A stretch of DNA of 64,000 nt from Chromohalobacter marismortui (GCF_004364315.1 NZ_SOBR01000001.1:62001-126000), one strand, 5' to 3'. Positions 1-9,254 are shown, numbered from the stretch's first letter. Program-made: numbers and translations. Notes: generated by a model not told the origin, from the sequence alone.

Positions 1-2
1 TT

Positions 3-173
3 CCAGATGATATACATGCCGCTCATCCGGAGATTCCATGGCGTCTGATCATCGCCACGCGGAACCGCCTCATTCATGCCTATCTCGGGATTGATGCCGA
101 TACTGTCTGGAGCATCATTCAGACGCATATCCCGGAGCTTCGCGAACGGCTAGAGGCTTTAAAGTACACCTAG
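3..173 (+). CDS. HepT-like HEPN ribonuclease/toxin, C-terminal fragment
   Basis: The first 56 codons of the window, ending in TAG, are the 3' end of a gene that begins outside it. The peptide contains RNRLIHAY, matching the RX4HXY active-site motif of HepT-like (DUF86) HEPN ribonucleases, followed by the usual short helical tail. Known family members are toxins of MntA/HepT (MNT-HEPN) toxin-antitoxin pairs, in which the antitoxin is a minimal nucleotidyltransferase that AMPylates the toxin. The nucleotidyltransferase partner would lie upstream, outside the window, so pairing cannot be confirmed. The stop codon overlaps the stop of the convergent sbcC gene. Confidence 0.8.
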   Translation, partial: PDDIHAAHPEIPWRLIIATRNRLIHAYLGIDADTVWSIIQTHIPELRERLEALKYT

Positions 174-3100
174 GTACTCACCAACCTCGCGCGACTCGTG
201 CCATTGCCCAGCGGTTCGACCTGAATCTGCACCGGGATGCGTTCGTGCATTTCCTGCACATGGGATATCACGCCGACACGGCGACCCAGGGCTTGCAGGC
301 CGTCGAGGGCGTCCATGGCCAGTGCCAGGGATTGCGGATCGAGGCTGCCGAAGCCTTCGTCGATGAACAGCGATTCGATGACGAGTTCGCCGGAGGCCAT
401 GGAGGCGAGCCCCAGCGCCAGCGCCAGCGACACGAGGAAGGTTTCGCCGCCGGACAGCGAATGCACCGAGCGACGCTCGTCGCCCATGTCGCGGTCCTCC
501 ACCAGAAGCCCCAGCTCGCTGCCGCCGCGAATCAGCTTGTAACGGCGACTCAACCCCGTCAGATGCGCGTTGGCGTGTTCCAGCAGTTGCTCCAGGTTGT
601 AGGCCTGCGCGATGCGCCGAAAGACCTTGCCGTCGGCGGAGCCGATCAGCTCGCTGATGCGGCCCCAGCGGTGGTACTCGGCGCGCGCGGCGTCGAGCTC
701 GGCTTGCCCCTCGCGTTGGCGCTGACGCTTGCGGTTGTCATCGCGCAGGGTGTGCAGGGCGTCGTCGCGACGTGTCTGGGCGGCATCGTGTCGGGGTGCC
801 AGAGCGTCACGCTCGGTGTCGAGCGCCTCTCGGCGCTGATCGATCCGGGCGTCGACTGCCTCGCTCAATAGAGCGGCTGCGCTGGCGTCGTGCTCGGTCA
901 AAGCCTGGTTGTGGCGATGCGCGATGAGGGCCTGGCGGCGCTCGGCGAGGGTGGCGCTGGTCTGCTGGCGGGCCTGCTCGGCCTGAGTCAGTTCCCGTTC
1001 CCGACGTTCGGTGGCGTCGTCGGTTTCGGCGAGTAGCCGCTGCAGGGTGGCGTCGTCCAGCTCAGGGTGAGCTTGACGCCAGGCATCCAGCTCACGGGTG
1101 AGAGTGTCGGCTTCCTGCTTGAGCTGGGCGAGTTGCTCGGCTTCATAGTGCGATTGTTGGGCAAGCCGCTGGGTTTCCCGCTCACTGTCATGGCATTTGG
1201 CAAGTGCCGTATCCCGCGCCTGGCGCGCGGAAGCCTGCCGCGTATCGAGCTGCTGCTGCCAGGCATCCGGCGAGGCATGCTCGCCGAGCAGGGCCTTGAG
1301 CCGGGCGGCGATGTCGTCGCGCTCGCGGCGCAACGGTGGCAGGCGCGCCGCGAGTTCTGTGAGTTCCTTGTCGAGGCGGGTGCGCTGGGTATCGAGTTGC
1401 GTCAGTGTCAGCTCGCTCTGGCGCAGTGCCTCGTCGAGCGGTGCCAGCTCGGCCTCGGCGCGAGCAAGGGCCTGAAGCGTCTCTGCGTGTTGCGCGCGCT
1501 GGGCGTCGCTTGTCTGGCGTTGCTCGGTCAGCCAGGCGTCGCGTCGGTCGTGATCGATGCTAGACAGCTCGGCGTATAACGGATGTTCGTCGAGCGCCTG
1601 GTGCGCCTCCTGGTGGCGCTTGTCGGCATCCGCACCGTCCTGGCGTTGTTGCGTGAGCGAAGCCTCGAGTGCGCGGTATTGGCCCAGCAGTTCGTCGCGC
1701 TGTTGCTGGGCGTGGTCGCGTTGTCGCTGGGCATCCGCCAACTGGCGGTCTTCGTCCGCTTGCTGCGCGGCAAGCTGGGCGGCTTCAGGTGTCTGCGGCG
1801 GCTGGTGGCGCCAAGGATGCTCGAGACCGCCGCACACCGGGCAGGGCTGGCCTTCCTCGAGGGCGGCGCGCAGATGTGTGACACTCTCGCTGCGCACCGC
1901 ACGACCGCGTTCGACGAATTCCAGCACGCTGCGATAGTGGCGCTCACGCTCATCGAGGTGCCGGCGCGCGGTCTGGCCTTGGGTGATCAACGCCTCGAGG
2001 CGCTTTTCATCCTGCGCCAGGCGCTCATTGAGCGTGCGCCGGCTGTGGTCGGCACGACAGGCGGTCTGCCAGCGGCTTTGCAGCTCGCCGAGGGCCAAGT
2101 GACGCTGGGCGGCATGATCATGCGCGCGCTGAACGGCCTGGCGGGCGTCCTCCACGCAGGCATGCTCGCCCATTGACTGGCGCAGGGTAGCCTGCCAGTC
2201 ATCGCGCTGACGGCGCTGGCGCTGCTGCGTCGCCTGAGCTTCCTGGTAGCGCGTGGTCAGCGCTTGCGCCTCGCGGTGATGCGCGGCGTGGGTGTTGTCG
2301 AGCTCGGCCAACTGATGCTCGTGCGTCGCCAGTTGCTGTGCCTGCTCGCGGGCGCGGTGCAGTTGAGGCTCGGCCGTGCGGCGTACCGTGTCGGCGTCCT
2401 GAAGGGCTTGTTCAGCCGTGGCGTGCGCCTGTTTGGCCTGCTGCTGTGTGGTCTCGGCCTGTGCCAGGGCCTCACGCGTGTCGGCATGCGTCGCTTCGAG
2501 CCGTTCGATCTCGCCGGGCAGCGCGGCCTGACGTGTCAGGCGATGGCGTTGCGGCGTAATCACACGGTGCCAGTCATGGTCGGCGCGGGCCGGGGCCAAC
2601 GTTTGCCAATGCGTCTCGGCATCGTGGTGCGCGCGTTGTCCTTGGGCGTGAGCATCGCGAAGCTTGGCATCCGTGGCGTGCCATTGCGCCTGTGTCTCCA
2701 GGCGCTTGGCATGGCGTTGCACGGTGTCGAGCTCGGCTTGAGCAGTCTCGGCGGTCTTTTCGAGCGCGGCGCGCGCCTCGGCCTCGGCGGGCAGGTCGTC
2801 GGCGAGCTTGGCGTTCAGCGCATCGACGGCATGCTTTGCCTGGTTGGCGCGGCGATAGGCGGCGACCGAGATCTCGGAGTACTCGGCGGTACCGGTGAGG
2901 CGCTCGAGCAGGTCGCTGCGCTCGTTGTCGTCGGCCTTGAGGAAGGCGGCGAACTCACTCTGGGCCAGCAGCACGGCGCGGGTGAATTGCTCGAAGCTGA
3001 GGCCCAGGCGCTCGGGTAGCAGGCGGTCGAATTCGCGTTTCTGGGTGGTCAACAGGCGGTCGCTGTCCAGATCACGCAGCGACTGCTCGATCTTCTGCAA

Positions 3101-3475
3101 TTTGCCATCGGCCTTCTCGCGGGCGCGGCGCACGGCCCAGCGGGCGCGATAGCGGCGGCCGTCGCGGCCCAGGAAATCGACCTCGGCATGGCCGCTGGCG
3201 GTACCTCGGCGCAATAGCGTACGCGGGTCGGCGGTATTGAGAGTGGCGTCGCCGACGTCGGGCAGCGGGGCGTTCTGGCCCGGCGCCTGGCGCAGCCGGG
3301 GGGTACTGCCGTAGAGCGCCAGGCACAAGGCGTCGAGCAAGGTGCTCTTGCCGGCGCCGGTGGGCCCGGTGATGGCGAACAGGCCAGCCTCCGCGAGCGG
3401 CGCGGCGGTGAAGTCGAGTTCCAGTGGGCCGGGGATCGAGGCCAGGTTGGTCAGGCGCAGGGCGAGGATCTTCAT
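170..3475 (-). CDS. sbcC: Exonuclease subunit SbcC (Rad50-like ATPase)
   Basis: 1101 aa, close to E. coli SbcC (about 1048 aa). Walker A GPTGAGKS lies at residues 37-44. A long glutamine-, alanine- and arginine-rich coiled coil is interrupted near residue 547 by the zinc-hook motif CPVCGG. The ABC signature LSGGE is near 1007 and the Walker B region with FIDEGFGSLD near 1043. With SbcD it forms the SMC-like nuclease complex that cleaves DNA hairpins and protein-blocked ends, in the cytoplasm at the nucleoid. Its ATG overlaps the sbcD stop codon (ATGA), so the pair is translationally coupled. Its own stop overlaps that of the convergent HepT-like gene. Confidence 0.97.
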   Translation of the reverse strand: MKILALRLTNLASIPGPLELDFTAAPLAEAGLFAITGPTGAGKSTLLDALCLALYGSTPRLRQAPGQNAPLPDVGDATLNTADPRTLLRRGTASGHAEVDFLGRDGRRYRARWAVRRAREKADGKLQKIEQSLRDLDSDRLLTTQKREFDRLLPERLGLSFEQFTRAVLLAQSEFAAFLKADDNERSDLLERLTGTAEYSEISVAAYRRANQAKHAVDALNAKLADDLPAEAEARAALEKTAETAQAELDTVQRHAKRLETQAQWHATDAKLRDAHAQGQRAHHDAETHWQTLAPARADHDWHRVITPQRHRLTRQAALPGEIERLEATHADTREALAQAETTQQQAKQAHATAEQALQDADTVRRTAEPQLHRAREQAQQLATHEHQLAELDNTHAAHHREAQALTTRYQEAQATQQRQRRQRDDWQATLRQSMGEHACVEDARQAVQRAHDHAAQRHLALGELQSRWQTACRADHSRRTLNERLAQDEKRLEALITQGQTARRHLDERERHYRSVLEFVERGRAVRSESVTHLRAALEEGQPCPVCGGLEHPWRHQPPQTPEAAQLAAQQADEDRQLADAQRQRDHAQQQRDELLGQYRALEASLTQQRQDGADADKRHQEAHQALDEHPLYAELSSIDHDRRDAWLTEQRQTSDAQRAQHAETLQALARAEAELAPLDEALRQSELTLTQLDTQRTRLDKELTELAARLPPLRRERDDIAARLKALLGEHASPDAWQQQLDTRQASARQARDTALAKCHDSERETQRLAQQSHYEAEQLAQLKQEADTLTRELDAWRQAHPELDDATLQRLLAETDDATERRERELTQAEQARQQTSATLAERRQALIAHRHNQALTEHDASAAALLSEAVDARIDQRREALDTERDALAPRHDAAQTRRDDALHTLRDDNRKRQRQREGQAELDAARAEYHRWGRISELIGSADGKVFRRIAQAYNLEQLLEHANAHLTGLSRRYKLIRGGSELGLLVEDRDMGDERRSVHSLSGGETFLVSLALALGLASMASGELVIESLFIDEGFGSLDPQSLALAMDALDGLQALGRRVGVISHVQEMHERIPVQIQVEPLGNGTSRARLVST

Positions 3476-4731
3476 GTCGCTGTTCCCTCGTCGTCGAGCA
3501 CGTCCTGACGGAGCCGGTCGAAGTCGGCGAGCACGTCATCGGCAGGTGGCTCGCCCCAGCGCGCTTGCCAGGTGCGCTCGAACAGCTTGCGTGGGCCGAG
3601 CGCCGCCAGGTCGATGCGTGCGGGCGTGTCCTCGGCGGCGACTCTTGGCAGGCGACGTTCCAGACGCAGCAGGCGTAGTTGCTTGCCCTCGAGCGCTGCG
3701 TCTACCCGAGCGCGCAGGTCGGGCATCGGCGCCTCGAGTTCGACGCGTACCTCGAGCCAGGGCCAGCGTTCGCGTGGCAGGTCGGGCGTATCTTCCAGGG
3801 CGTCCAGCTCGGCGAGCACGTCATCCAGCGGTGCCGGGCCGAGGCGATGCATGGCCACCGGACGCGGGACCGGCAGGCTCTCGATATCGCGCAAGGCGTC
3901 GCCGTCGAGCGTGACGTCGACGACCTGATGGGGATAGGCCACTTCGCTGAAGTCCAGCGGCAGGGGGCTGCCGCTGTAGCGGATGCGTTCCTCGCCGACC
4001 TGCTGGGCGCGATGCAGGTGGCCCAGTGCCACGTAGGCGATGTCGGACGGGAACAACGTGGCCGGAATCGACTCCTCGCCGCCGATGACGATGGGTCGCT
4101 CGCTGGCCTCGGAGACTGCGGCACCATGCAAGTGAGCGTGACTCATGGCGACGAGCGCCTGACCGGGGGCGCGACGTTTGCGCGCGGCGTCGATGAGCTG
4201 TTGGTGAACGCGCGTGATGCCCGCGACATAGGTATTGTGCGAGGTGTCGTCAGTCTCGTCGCCGTTCGTCGCTGTGCTGCCGGTGACCTCGGCGGGCCGC
4301 AGGAAGGGCAGCGCCAGGCACCAGGCACGGGTGTCGCCGTCGGCATCCGTCAGCGGTACCAGCAGGCGCGAGGCGTCGAGTCGTCCATCGTCGAGCCAAC
4401 TCACTCGGCCCAGGGCGTGGGTATTGAGGCGCTGCATCAACGGTGCGGGCAATTCGATACGATTGCCGCTGTCGTGGTTGCCGGCGATCATGACGATGGT
4501 CAGTTGCGGCAAACGTTGATGTGCCTCGACGATGAAGTCGTAGAGCATCTCCTGGGCGCGCAACGATGGATTGACGACATCGAAGATATCGCCTGCGATG
4601 AGCAAAGCGTCCGGGCGTCGCGTGTCGAGAGTCGCCAACAGCCAGTCGAGGAACGCGCGTTGCTCGGCGTGACGCTCTTGCCCGTGGAAGGTCTGGCCGA
4701 GATGCCAGTCCGCTGTGTGGATGAGTTTCAC
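3472..4731 (-). CDS. sbcD: Exonuclease subunit SbcD (Mre11-like phosphoesterase)
   Basis: 419 aa, usual length for SbcD. The N-terminus has the calcineurin-like metallophosphoesterase motifs: HTADWHLG at about residues 5-12, GDIFD near 47-51 and GNHD near 84-87. Later GHLHRAQ completes the di-manganese site. The start is a GTG at 4729-4731, with AGGAG about 7 bases upstream. It is the nuclease partner of SbcC and lies first in the two-gene operon. No anomaly is seen. Confidence 0.97.
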   Translation of the reverse strand: MKLIHTADWHLGQTFHGQERHAEQRAFLDWLLATLDTRRPDALLIAGDIFDVVNPSLRAQEMLYDFIVEAHQRLPQLTIVMIAGNHDSGNRIELPAPLMQRLNTHALGRVSWLDDGRLDASRLLVPLTDADGDTRAWCLALPFLRPAEVTGSTATNGDETDDTSHNTYVAGITRVHQQLIDAARKRRAPGQALVAMSHAHLHGAAVSEASERPIVIGGEESIPATLFPSDIAYVALGHLHRAQQVGEERIRYSGSPLPLDFSEVAYPHQVVDVTLDGDALRDIESLPVPRPVAMHRLGPAPLDDVLAELDALEDTPDLPRERWPWLEVRVELEAPMPDLRARVDAALEGKQLRLLRLERRLPRVAAEDTPARIDLAALGPRKLFERTWQARWGEPPADDVLADFDRLRQDVLDDEGTAT

Positions 4732-4800
4732 GCAGATCTCCTGTACCGGAGGGCCAGTTTACCGGTTGCGGGAGGGCGGCCCAATGGGGTCAGTAACAAG

Positions 4801-4834
4801 AAGACGGAACGACAAGGAAGACGGAACGATAAGG
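4801..4834 (+). repeat. Two tandem 17-bp direct repeats before nfi
   Basis: AAGACGGAACGACAAGG (4801-4817) is followed directly by AAGACGGAACGATAAGG (4818-4834), differing at one base. A partial third unit runs into the nfi start codon. The second copy supplies the AAGGAG Shine-Dalgarno sequence of nfi. Origin by local slippage is likely; no function is shown. Confidence 0.7.
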
Positions 4835-4841
4835 AGACGGG

Positions 4842-5555
4842 ATGACACCTCATGAAGGTTTGCATGCCTGGACGCTGGCCCCCGAAGAGGCCGTGGCGTT
4901 GCAGCGTCGCCTGGCACCGCGCGTGATCCGGCACGGAAAGCCGGCGGCGGTGAGCTGTATCGCGGGCGTGGATATCGGCTTCGAGGATGGCGGCGAGACG
5001 ACGCGGGCGGCGGCGGTGGTGCTCGACTGGCCGTCGCTTGCGGTACGCGAGTCGGTAGTCCACCGCGAACCCACACGAATGCCCTACATTCCCGGCTTGC
5101 TGTCGTTCCGCGAGATTCCCGCCGCGTTGGGCGCCTTCGCGCGGCTGGAAGCACATCCCGACCTGGTGATGGTCGACGGCCAGGGCATCGCGCATCCACG
5201 GCGTCTCGGCGTGGCCTCGCACCTGGGCCTATGGCTCGACCTGCCGACGCTCGGCGTGGCCAAGAAGGTGCTTTGCGGTCGTCATGGCGAAGTGCCGACC
5301 ACGCGCGGTGAATGGACGCCGCTCACCGACCGGCGACGTGCCGAGGATCCCGCCGACGTCGAGGTCGACGCCGAAGGGCGCGTGGTCATCGGCGCGATGC
5401 TGCGTTCACGCGAGAACGTCAAGCCGGTGATCGTCTCGCCGGGGCATCGGCTGGATCAGGCCACGGCGCTGGAATGGGCGATTGCCTGCCTGGGCAGGAC
5501 CAAGCTGCCCGAACCGACCCGGCTGGCGGATCGGCTGGCCTCGCGAAGAGGTTAG
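4842..5555 (+). CDS. nfi: Endonuclease V (deoxyinosine 3' endonuclease)
   Basis: 237 aa (E. coli Nfi is 223). Motifs typical of the family are visible: AGVDIGFED with the first metal-binding Asp, PYIPGLLSFRE with the DNA-wedge Tyr-Pro, and VDGQGIAHPRRLG. These are followed by LGVAKKVLCG and, near the C-terminus, SPGHRLD. The enzyme nicks DNA one phosphodiester 3' of deaminated bases such as deoxyinosine. The ATG is preceded by AAGGAG at good spacing. It is transcribed away from sbcDC across 110 bp. Confidence 0.95.
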   Translation: MTPHEGLHAWTLAPEEAVALQRRLAPRVIRHGKPAAVSCIAGVDIGFEDGGETTRAAAVVLDWPSLAVRESVVHREPTRMPYIPGLLSFREIPAALGAFARLEAHPDLVMVDGQGIAHPRRLGVASHLGLWLDLPTLGVAKKVLCGRHGEVPTTRGEWTPLTDRRRAEDPADVEVDAEGRVVIGAMLRSRENVKPVIVSPGHRLDQATALEWAIACLGRTKLPEPTRLADRLASRRG

Positions 5556-5584
5556 GTCGTCAGTGCCAGCCAGTGTCGCTGAGA

Positions 5585-6475
5585 TTAGACGATATCCAGA
5601 GGCGGTTTGCGCGACGGCGCGGGGAAGGCGGCGTCCAGCCGGGCGAGACTGGCGTCGTCCAGCGCGAGCCGCATGGCGGCGGCATTGGCTTCGACGTGCG
5701 CGGGTTGCACGGCCTTGGGGATGGCGATGACATCGCGTTGCCCGTCGGGCGCGGGGCGGGTCGCCCAGGCCAGCAGCACCTGGGCGGGGCTGACGCCGAA
5801 CGCGTCGGCGATGGCGCGGACCTCGGGGTGTTCGAGCTCTCGCCCGCCCTGGGCCAGGGGACAGTAGGCCATGGTCGGCAGGCCCTGATCGCGCTGCCAG
5901 GGCAGCAGACTGTGTTCGATGCCGCGCGAGCCGAGATGGTAGAGCACCTGATTGACGGCGCAGCGGTCGCCGCCGGGTACGGCCTGCAGGGCGCGCATCT
6001 CGTCGACGTCGAAGTTGGAGACGCCGTAGCGACGGATCTTGCCCTGGGTCTGCAGGTGTTCGAAGGCTTCCAGTGTTTCCTCGAGTGGCACGCGGCCGGG
6101 CCAATGCAGCAGATACAGATCCAGATAGCCGGTATTCAGGCGTTGCAGACTGCGCTCGCAGGCGGCGATGGCGTCCTGGCGGCCGGCGTTCCACGGATAG
6201 ACCTTGGAGACCACGAAAGCCTCGTCGCGACGACCGTGCAGGGCCTCGCCGACGATTTCCTCGGCGCCACCGTCGGCGTACATCTCGGCGGTGTCGATCA
6301 GTGTCATCCCCAGGTCGAGGCCGTATTGCAGGGCATGGACTTCGTCGCGGCGCGGGGCGCGGTTCTCGCCCATGTGCCAAGTCCCCTGGCCGATGGCGGG
6401 CAGGGCGACGGCGGGCTCGCGCGCGGTGGCAGAGAGGGTGACGCCAGGCGTGTCGGGGGCAAGGGGCTTGACCAT
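5585..6475 (-). CDS. Aldo/keto reductase, YeaE-like (methylglyoxal reductase type)
   Basis: 296 aa from the ATG at 6475, which is preceded by AGGGAG; a longer upstream in-frame start lacks such a site. The (beta/alpha)8 AKR tetrad is visible: Asp and Tyr in IDTAEMYADG, Lys in VVSKVYPWNAG and His in LYLLHWPG. The C-terminal half has the NADPH-site IPKA motif. The sequence closely resembles E. coli YeaE from memory, including GQGTWHMGE and NQVLYHLGSRGIE. YeaE-type enzymes reduce methylglyoxal and other aldehydes with NADPH. It stands alone and is convergent with nfi; the physiological substrate is inferred. Confidence 0.88.
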   Translation of the reverse strand: MVKPLAPDTPGVTLSATAREPAVALPAIGQGTWHMGENRAPRRDEVHALQYGLDLGMTLIDTAEMYADGGAEEIVGEALHGRRDEAFVVSKVYPWNAGRQDAIAACERSLQRLNTGYLDLYLLHWPGRVPLEETLEAFEHLQTQGKIRRYGVSNFDVDEMRALQAVPGGDRCAVNQVLYHLGSRGIEHSLLPWQRDQGLPTMAYCPLAQGGRELEHPEVRAIADAFGVSPAQVLLAWATRPAPDGQRDVIAIPKAVQPAHVEANAAAMRLALDDASLARLDAAFPAPSRKPPLDIV

Positions 6476-6600
6476 ATGTCTGTCTCCCTGACGTGGGGAA
6501 GGGTATGGGTGAATGAGGATGCCTTCAGGATGCGCTGACACGGAGAACACGACAAGTCCGTTATACTGGCAGTTCTCTTTTCCGTTTCAGGACCGACCCC

Positions 6601-7170
6601 ATGTCCGAGCGTCCCCTGGATGCCGATATTATCGCCATGACCCGCGCCTGGATCGCGAACTTCGTCGTGGCGCACGATGTTTGTCCCTTTGCCGGCCGCG
6701 AGGTGCGCCGTGACAGCCTGCGTTATGTCGTGGCGGGCGATGCCAGCCCCGAGCGTCTTCTGCATGCCTTGATCGAGGAATGTCAGCGTCTGGATGCCGA
6801 GCCGGCCATCGAGACCACGCTGATGATCCTGCCGGAGGGGCTGGCCGACTTCGACGACTACCTGGATCTGCTAGGCGTCGCCGACGCGTTGCTCGAGGCG
6901 GAGGGGTACGCGGGGATTTACCAGTTGGCGAGCTTTCATCCTGACTATGTTTTTGAAGGCGTCGCGGACGACGATCCTGCCAATTACACCAATCGGTCGC
7001 CGTGGCCGATGTGGCATCTGCTGCGCGAGTCCAGCGTCGAGGCGGCCGTGGCGGCATACCCGGACCCCGAGTCGATCCCCGAGATCAACGTCGCGGCCTT
7101 GCGCGAAATCGGCAGCGCCGCGCTGGCCGAGCAGTGGGCGGCGTGTCGTCGCGTGCGAGCGAGAGATTGA
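6601..7170 (+). CDS. DUF1415 family protein
   Basis: 189 aa, cytoplasmic by composition, with no signal peptide or membrane segment. It begins with a helical segment containing HDVCPFAGREVR, with a Cys close to a Pro-Phe, and contains LASFHPDYVFEG and NRSPWPMWHLLRE, which I recognise as hallmarks of DUF1415. No enzymatic function is known to me for this family, and I assign none. A TATACT box at 6562-6567 may be its -10 element, but no good -35 is seen. It is divergent from the aldo/keto reductase gene and 83 bp upstream of osmC. Confidence 0.8.
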   Translation: MSERPLDADIIAMTRAWIANFVVAHDVCPFAGREVRRDSLRYVVAGDASPERLLHALIEECQRLDAEPAIETTLMILPEGLADFDDYLDLLGVADALLEAEGYAGIYQLASFHPDYVFEGVADDDPANYTNRSPWPMWHLLRESSVEAAVAAYPDPESIPEINVAALREIGSAALAEQWAACRRVRARD

Positions 7171-7253
7171 TCACTGGCCCCTTGAAGTCCACGACATCAC
7201 CCATATGGACTATGGTGTAGGGGCATGACGCCCACTCACGAAAGGAGGCACGA

Positions 7254-7685
7254 ATGAGTATCGAGAAAACCGGTTCCGCCCATTGGCAAGGCAGTCTCAA
7301 GCGCGGCAAGGGGACGGTCTCCACTCAGAGCGGTGCGCTCAAGGACAATCCCTATGGCTTCAACACCCGCTTCGAAGGCGAGCCGGGGACCAATCCCGAG
7401 GAATTGATCGCGGCATCCCATGCCAGCTGCTATTCGATGGCGTTGTCGATGATCTTGGGAGAAGCCGGGCACGATCCCGACGACGTGCGTACCGAGGCGA
7501 CCGTGACGCTGGATCAGGACGACAGCGGTTTCAAGATCACCAGGGTACATCTCGTCACCCGTGCCAAGGTGCCGGGCATCGATCAGTCGAGCTTCGACGA
7601 CGCCGCCCAGAAAGCCAAGGAAGGTTGCCCGATCTCGCGTGTGCTCAATGCCGAGATCACGCTGGACGCCCAACTCGAAAGCTGA
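7254..7685 (+). CDS. osmC: OsmC-type organic hydroperoxide reductase
   Basis: 143 aa, the standard length for OsmC. The two redox cysteines are conserved: one in ASHASCYSMAL (about residue 59) and one in EGCPISR (about 124). The N-terminus with GSLKRGKG and NPYGFNTRFEGE, and the conserved NPEELIAAS, also fit. OsmC reduces organic hydroperoxides through a Cys-Cys cycle and is usually induced by osmotic stress and stationary phase, which suits a halophile. A strong AAAGGAGG site precedes the ATG, and a good intrinsic terminator follows the gene. Confidence 0.95.
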   Translation: MSIEKTGSAHWQGSLKRGKGTVSTQSGALKDNPYGFNTRFEGEPGTNPEELIAASHASCYSMALSMILGEAGHDPDDVRTEATVTLDQDDSGFKITRVHLVTRAKVPGIDQSSFDDAAQKAKEGCPISRVLNAEITLDAQLES

Positions 7686-7701
7686 TCGGCATCGATTGTT
7701 C

Positions 7702-7728
7702 GGGGCCGGCCCTGCGCCGGCCCCTTTT
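7702..7728 (+). terminator. Rho-independent terminator after osmC
   Basis: A perfect 9-bp stem GGGGCCGGC / GCCGGCCCC with a 5-base loop is followed by TTTTAT, 17 bases after the osmC stop. Confidence 0.9.
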
Positions 7729-7819
7729 ATGAACCTTTTCTCTCAGCGACGTTGTTGCTTGACAACGCCGCCGATGCAGTCTTTCCGCGAATCTGTTAGC
7801 CTCCTATACGCTCGTCGGT

Positions 7820-7847
7820 CGGTACCTCCCGCCTTGTTTGGGTACCG
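7820..7847. promoter_or_regulatory. Inverted repeat CGGTACC-N14-GGTACCG upstream of transporter
   Basis: Two perfect 7-bp inverted half-sites are separated by 14 bases, 60 bp before the start of the MHS transporter. The geometry suits a dimeric regulator. No regulator gene lies next to it and I cannot name one. Confidence 0.5.
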
Positions 7848-7906
7848 CGACGCTGGACGCTGACATAACACGATCAACGATCATTCGACGGAAGATTTCA
7901 TTCATC

Positions 7907-9214
7907 ATGGCTACTTCGCAAGAGACCGATGCGGCCTCGTCGCGCCCGCTGAATCGCCGCGACGTCAAAGTGCTGTCGTTATCCGCCCTGGGCGGTGCAC
8001 TGGAGTTTTACGATTTCATCATCTTCGTGTATTTCGCGACGGTGGTGGGGCAGTTGTTCTTTCCCCCCGAGATGCCCGAATGGCTGCGCCAGATCCAGAC
8101 CTTCGGGATCTTCGCCGCCGGCTATCTGGCACGCCCGTTGGGCGGCATCATCATGGCGCACTTCGGCGACCTGCTGGGGCGCAAGAAGATGTTCACCTTG
8201 TCGATCTTCCTGATGGCGGTGCCGACGCTATTGATAGGGATGATGCCGACCTACGATACCCTGGGATACGCGGCACCCTTGCTGCTGGTGGCATTGCGCA
8301 TCCTGCAAGGGGCTGCGGTGGGCGGTGAAGTCCCCGGGGCCTGGGTCTTCGTCACCGAGCACGTCAAGCGCCGTCACGTGGGTTTCGCCTGTGGCACGCT
8401 GTCCGCCGGCCTGGTATCGGGCATTCTCATCGGCTCGTTGATGTCGGCGTTCATCAAGTCCACCTACAGCGATGCGGAACTGGCCGCCTATGCCTGGCGG
8501 ATTCCGTTTCTGATCGGTGGGGTGTTCGGGCTGATAGCCGTGTACCTGCGTCGCTGGTTGCACGAGACCCCGGTATTCGCCGAGATGCAGGAGAAGAAGG
8601 CGCTGGCCGAGGAACTGCCGGTCAAGAGCGTCTTGTGTAACCACTTGCCGAGCGTGCTGCTGTCGATGGGCGTGACCTGGATCCTGACCGCCGCCGTCGT
8701 GGTGGTGATCCTGATGACGCCGAGCCTACTGCAAAGCCGTTATGGGTTGGATGCCTCACTGGCCAATGTGTATGCCATTCTTGGTGTCGTGGTGGGGAGT
8801 CTGGCCTCGGGCTGGTGCGCGGACCGCATCGGTAGCGGCCCGACCATCGCCTTTTGGGGCGTGCTGCTGGCGATCACCTACTGGGCGATGATGACCACCG
8901 TGGGCACGCATCCCGAGTGGCTGACGCCGCTTTACATCCTGTGTGGCTTTGCGGTGGGTATCGTCGGCGTGGTACCGACGATTGCCGTCAAGTCGTTCCC
9001 CGCGATGGTGCGCTTCACGGGGCTGTCGTTCTCGTACAACGTCGCTTACGCCATCTTCGGTGGTTTTACGCCCATCGTGGTGTCGGTGATGATGGTCGTG
9101 CATCCCATGTTTCCGGCGATCTACGTCGCTGCACTGGGTGGGTTGGGCATCGTCATCGGGCTCTATCTGATGCGCGCGCAGAGTGGTCGACGGCTGGCGA
9201 TCATGGCCTCATGA
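7907..9214 (+). CDS. MFS transporter, metabolite:H+ symporter (MHS) family
   Basis: 435 aa from the ATG at 7907, preceded at some distance by GGAAG; an in-frame TTG at 7838 would add 23 residues that do not look conserved. About twelve hydrophobic segments are visible. The MFS signature GDLLGRKKMF follows transmembrane segment 2, and the N-terminal ALEFYDFIIF motif is typical of MHS symporters (ProP, ShiA, KgtP relatives). Members import small organic acids, betaines or similar metabolites with protons at the inner membrane. The substrate cannot be read from sequence. It is monocistronic, with a stem-loop after the stop. Confidence 0.9.
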   Translation: MATSQETDAASSRPLNRRDVKVLSLSALGGALEFYDFIIFVYFATVVGQLFFPPEMPEWLRQIQTFGIFAAGYLARPLGGIIMAHFGDLLGRKKMFTLSIFLMAVPTLLIGMMPTYDTLGYAAPLLLVALRILQGAAVGGEVPGAWVFVTEHVKRRHVGFACGTLSAGLVSGILIGSLMSAFIKSTYSDAELAAYAWRIPFLIGGVFGLIAVYLRRWLHETPVFAEMQEKKALAEELPVKSVLCNHLPSVLLSMGVTWILTAAVVVVILMTPSLLQSRYGLDASLANVYAILGVVVGSLASGWCADRIGSGPTIAFWGVLLAITYWAMMTTVGTHPEWLTPLYILCGFAVGIVGVVPTIAVKSFPAMVRFTGLSFSYNVAYAIFGGFTPIVVSVMMVVHPMFPAIYVAALGGLGIVIGLYLMRAQSGRRLAIMAS

Positions 9215-9254
9215 GTCATTGAGAGGTACGCACTGCAAGCCGGACGCAGACCCC

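Noticed and set aside
245-3019. Long open frames on the plus strand inside sbcC
   Set aside because: Antisense shadows of a GC-rich gene; their peptides are Arg/Leu/Ala-rich with no family signal, while the minus strand is an unmistakable SbcC.
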